This document shows, piece by piece, positions 62,745-64,000 of a stretch of 64,000 nt of DNA. The notes under the pieces were generated by a model that was given only the letters and a program-made list of their open reading frames with translations, was not told the origin of the DNA and made no database searches. The position numbers were made by a program, and so were the translations under genes. Within the stretch, counting starts at the first letter, position 1; each line of letters starts with the position of its first letter. Source of the DNA: CAVOOW01 sp963697675 (lineage in GTDB: Bacteria > Actinomycetota > Actinomycetes > JACCUZ01); assembly GCA_963697675.1 (NCBI GenBank), contig CAVOOW010000007.1, forward strand, positions 1-64,000, written 5' to 3'.

Positions 62745-63425
62745 ATGTCAGAGGTACGCATTCACAACTTTGCGATCTCGCTTGATGGGTTCGGTACTGG
62801 CGATGGTCAGGCCCTCGACACCCCGTTCGGCCATGCCGGGGAGCGTCTCCACGAGTGGATGTTCGGCACTCGCTTTTGGCTGGAGATGGTCGGCAAGACC
62901 GGCGGCACCGAAGGTGCCGACCACGCCTTCGCGCAGCGTCACAGTCAGGGCTTCGGCGCTGAGATCATGGGTGCCGGAAAGTTCGGCCCGCCGGGATGGC
63001 AGGACGACGCAGACTGGAAGGGCTGGTGGGGCCCGAACCCGCCGTTCCACTCTCCCGTGTTCGTGCTCACCCACCGGCCGCGGGCCCCGATCGAGATGGA
63101 GGGCGGCACCACCTTCCACTTCCTCGACGCCACACCGAGCGAGGCGCTCGAGCAGGCTCGGCAGGCGGCCAACGGTCAGGACGTGCGGATCGGCGGTGGG
63201 GTCACCATCGTGCGGGACTTCGTGGCCGAAGGCCTGGTCGACCACATGCACCTGGTTCAGGTGCCGATCGTCCTCGGGCGAGGTGTCCGCGTGTGGGACG
63301 GTCTGCCGGCACTCGAGGAGAACTTTGACGTCGAGGCGACCTCAACCCCGAGCGGCGTCACGCACCTGACCTTCACGGCCAAGCGCGGGTCCGACCCGAT
63401 GACGACCAGAGGCGGGACACGATGA
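62745..63425 (+). CDS. RibD/dihydrofolate reductase-family protein
   Basis: The 226-aa protein starts at ATG 62745 with AAGAAGGGAG upstream. It opens VRIHNFAISLDGFGTGDGQALDTPFGHAGERL (SLDGF motif), and continues VFVLTHRPRAPIEMEGGTTFHFL...QARQAANGQDVRIGGGVTIVRDFVAEGLVDHMHLVQVPIVLGRGVRVW, with the GGG NADP-loop. The family reduces pteridine or riboflavin-like compounds, though many members are uncharacterised. Confidence 0.93.
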   Translation: MSEVRIHNFAISLDGFGTGDGQALDTPFGHAGERLHEWMFGTRFWLEMVGKTGGTEGADHAFAQRHSQGFGAEIMGAGKFGPPGWQDDADWKGWWGPNPPFHSPVFVLTHRPRAPIEMEGGTTFHFLDATPSEALEQARQAANGQDVRIGGGVTIVRDFVAEGLVDHMHLVQVPIVLGRGVRVWDGLPALEENFDVEATSTPSGVTHLTFTAKRGSDPMTTRGGTR

Positions 63426-63662
63426 CGACGCGGACCTTGGACACGTTCGTCACCGACGCTCCTACGCCCAGCCAACCGCAATCACCTTGACTACTTGACG
63501 TGCTGCAGTCACCATCGCTGATGTGTTGCACCTCGAACGACGACGTCGCGGCGGACGCTCCAGTGAGCGCCCGCTCTTTGTCGTGTGCCGACACCGGCAC
63601 ACGCGCTGCGACTGACCCCAGCTGAGGCCGACCGGGCCGCGACGACGGGCGCTCGCCGACCG

Positions 63663-63734
63663 CCGCTCGTGGTCCAACGGATATGACACCGGTCTACGAA
63701 GCCGGGGACGCAGGTTCGACTCCTGCCGAGCGGA
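63663..63734 (+). tRNA. tRNA-Arg (anticodon ACG)
   Basis: A cloverleaf can be drawn: acceptor CCGCTCG/CGAGCGG (7 bp), U8, a 3-bp D stem (GTC/GAC) with GG in the loop, anticodon stem CCGGT/GCCGG, 7-nt loop CTACGAA with T33 and anticodon ACG at 63696-63698, a 4-nt variable region, T stem GCAGG/CCTGC with loop TTCGACT, and discriminator A. No CCA is encoded. The 3-bp D stem is short. It is 33 bp upstream of the rtcB start. Confidence 0.85.
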
Positions 63735-63767
63735 CGCCCGCTTACCACCAGGAGAAGGATCACCGTC

Positions 63768-64000
63768 ATGCCCACGCATCTAGCCCCTCGCCTCATCAGC
63801 TGGGCATCCGTGTTGGAGGACAACACTCGGGAGCAAGCGGAGCGCTCGGCGGCGATGCCGTTCGTGTTCCCACACGTTGCGCTCATGCCGGATGCCCATC
63901 TTGGCAAGGGGGCCACGGTCGGCTCGGTGATCCCGACGGACCGCGCGATCATCCCGGCAGCGGTCGGTGTCGACATCGGGTGCGGGATGATTGCCGTCCG
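63768..64000 (+). CDS. rtcB: RNA-splicing ligase RtcB (5' part, runs off the window)
   Basis: The start is ATG 63768 behind AGGAGAAGG. The visible 77 residues, MPTHLAPRLISWASVLEDNTREQAERSAAMPFVFPHVALMPDAHLGKGATVGSVIPTDRAIIPAAVGVDIGCGMIAV, are RtcB with the conserved PDAHLGKGATVGSVIPT and DIGCG (metal-binding Asp and Cys). RtcB joins 2',3'-cyclic-phosphate and 5'-OH RNA ends using GTP and manganese, and repairs cut tRNAs. The gene continues beyond the window. The tRNA just upstream suggests it may be a substrate or co-transcript. Confidence 0.95.
   Translation, partial: MPTHLAPRLISWASVLEDNTREQAERSAAMPFVFPHVALMPDAHLGKGATVGSVIPTDRAIIPAAVGVDIGCGMIAV

Overview
The window is high-GC DNA with GTG/ATG/TTG starts and many families typical of Actinomycetota: SigE-type ECF sigma factors, DUF1990, DUF6069- and DUF6191-like proteins, YCII, DinB/DUF664, actinobacterial GGDEF-EAL proteins and a DenD-like dehydrogenase. 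No 16S rRNA or housekeeping operon is present, so the genus cannot be fixed. A soil or environmental actinomycete (Frankiales, Nocardioidaceae or Sporichthya-like) is the best guess. The content is accessory: short transcription units, small enzymes, antibiotic-resistance-like kinases, and insertion sequences with genes broken around them.

Layout. 1-3.2 kb: a coiled-coil protein with Rho-N-like repeats, two coupled small proteins, a NarL-type response regulator and a broken STAS gene. 3.6-9.1 kb: a membrane GGDEF-EAL protein, a secreted subtilase with a tryptophan-rich repeat tail, and an APH(6)-like kinase. 9.4-15.1 kb: a BBE-type flavoenzyme, a nitroreductase, an S51 peptidase, and a SigE-type sigma factor with a membrane partner. 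15.4-21 kb: one decayed and one intact IS110 element around small membrane proteins, a DinB protein and a broken kinase. 21.5-30.8 kb: small enzymes, an MFS exporter and an orphan Hcp. 31-38 kb: two paralogous sigma/membrane-partner cassettes flanking an FG-GAP protein and an ArsR-SRPBCC pair. 38-44.3 kb: a phosphotransferase, a lipoprotein hydrolase, and a diaminopropionate ammonia-lyase/M20 operon. 44.3-47 kb: an IS21 remnant splitting a tripeptidyl-aminopeptidase-like gene. 47-63.4 kb: a second accessory run (APH, SGNH lipoprotein, transglutaminase, VOC proteins, nucleotidyltransferase, glycosyltransferase, permease, and a second HTH-SRPBCC operon with a palindromic operator). 63.6-64 kb: a tRNA-Arg(ACG) directly upstream of rtcB, which runs off the end.

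How the genes work together. The clearest functional units are three sigma/membrane-partner cassettes (13.4, 31.1, 36.2 kb), two HTH-SRPBCC operons with start-proximal palindromes, the ammonia-lyase/deacylase pair, and tRNA-Arg/rtcB. The most interesting candidate system is the paralogous sigma cassettes, whose partner proteins have a short cytoplasmic end, one membrane helix and a large extracytoplasmic sensor-like domain.

Caution. About fifteen genes need one or more single-base shifts to restore a family-length protein, several of them in G or C runs. This looks more like uncorrected sequencing indels than wholesale decay, although the IS-associated breaks look real. Genes marked pseudogene should be read with that in mind.
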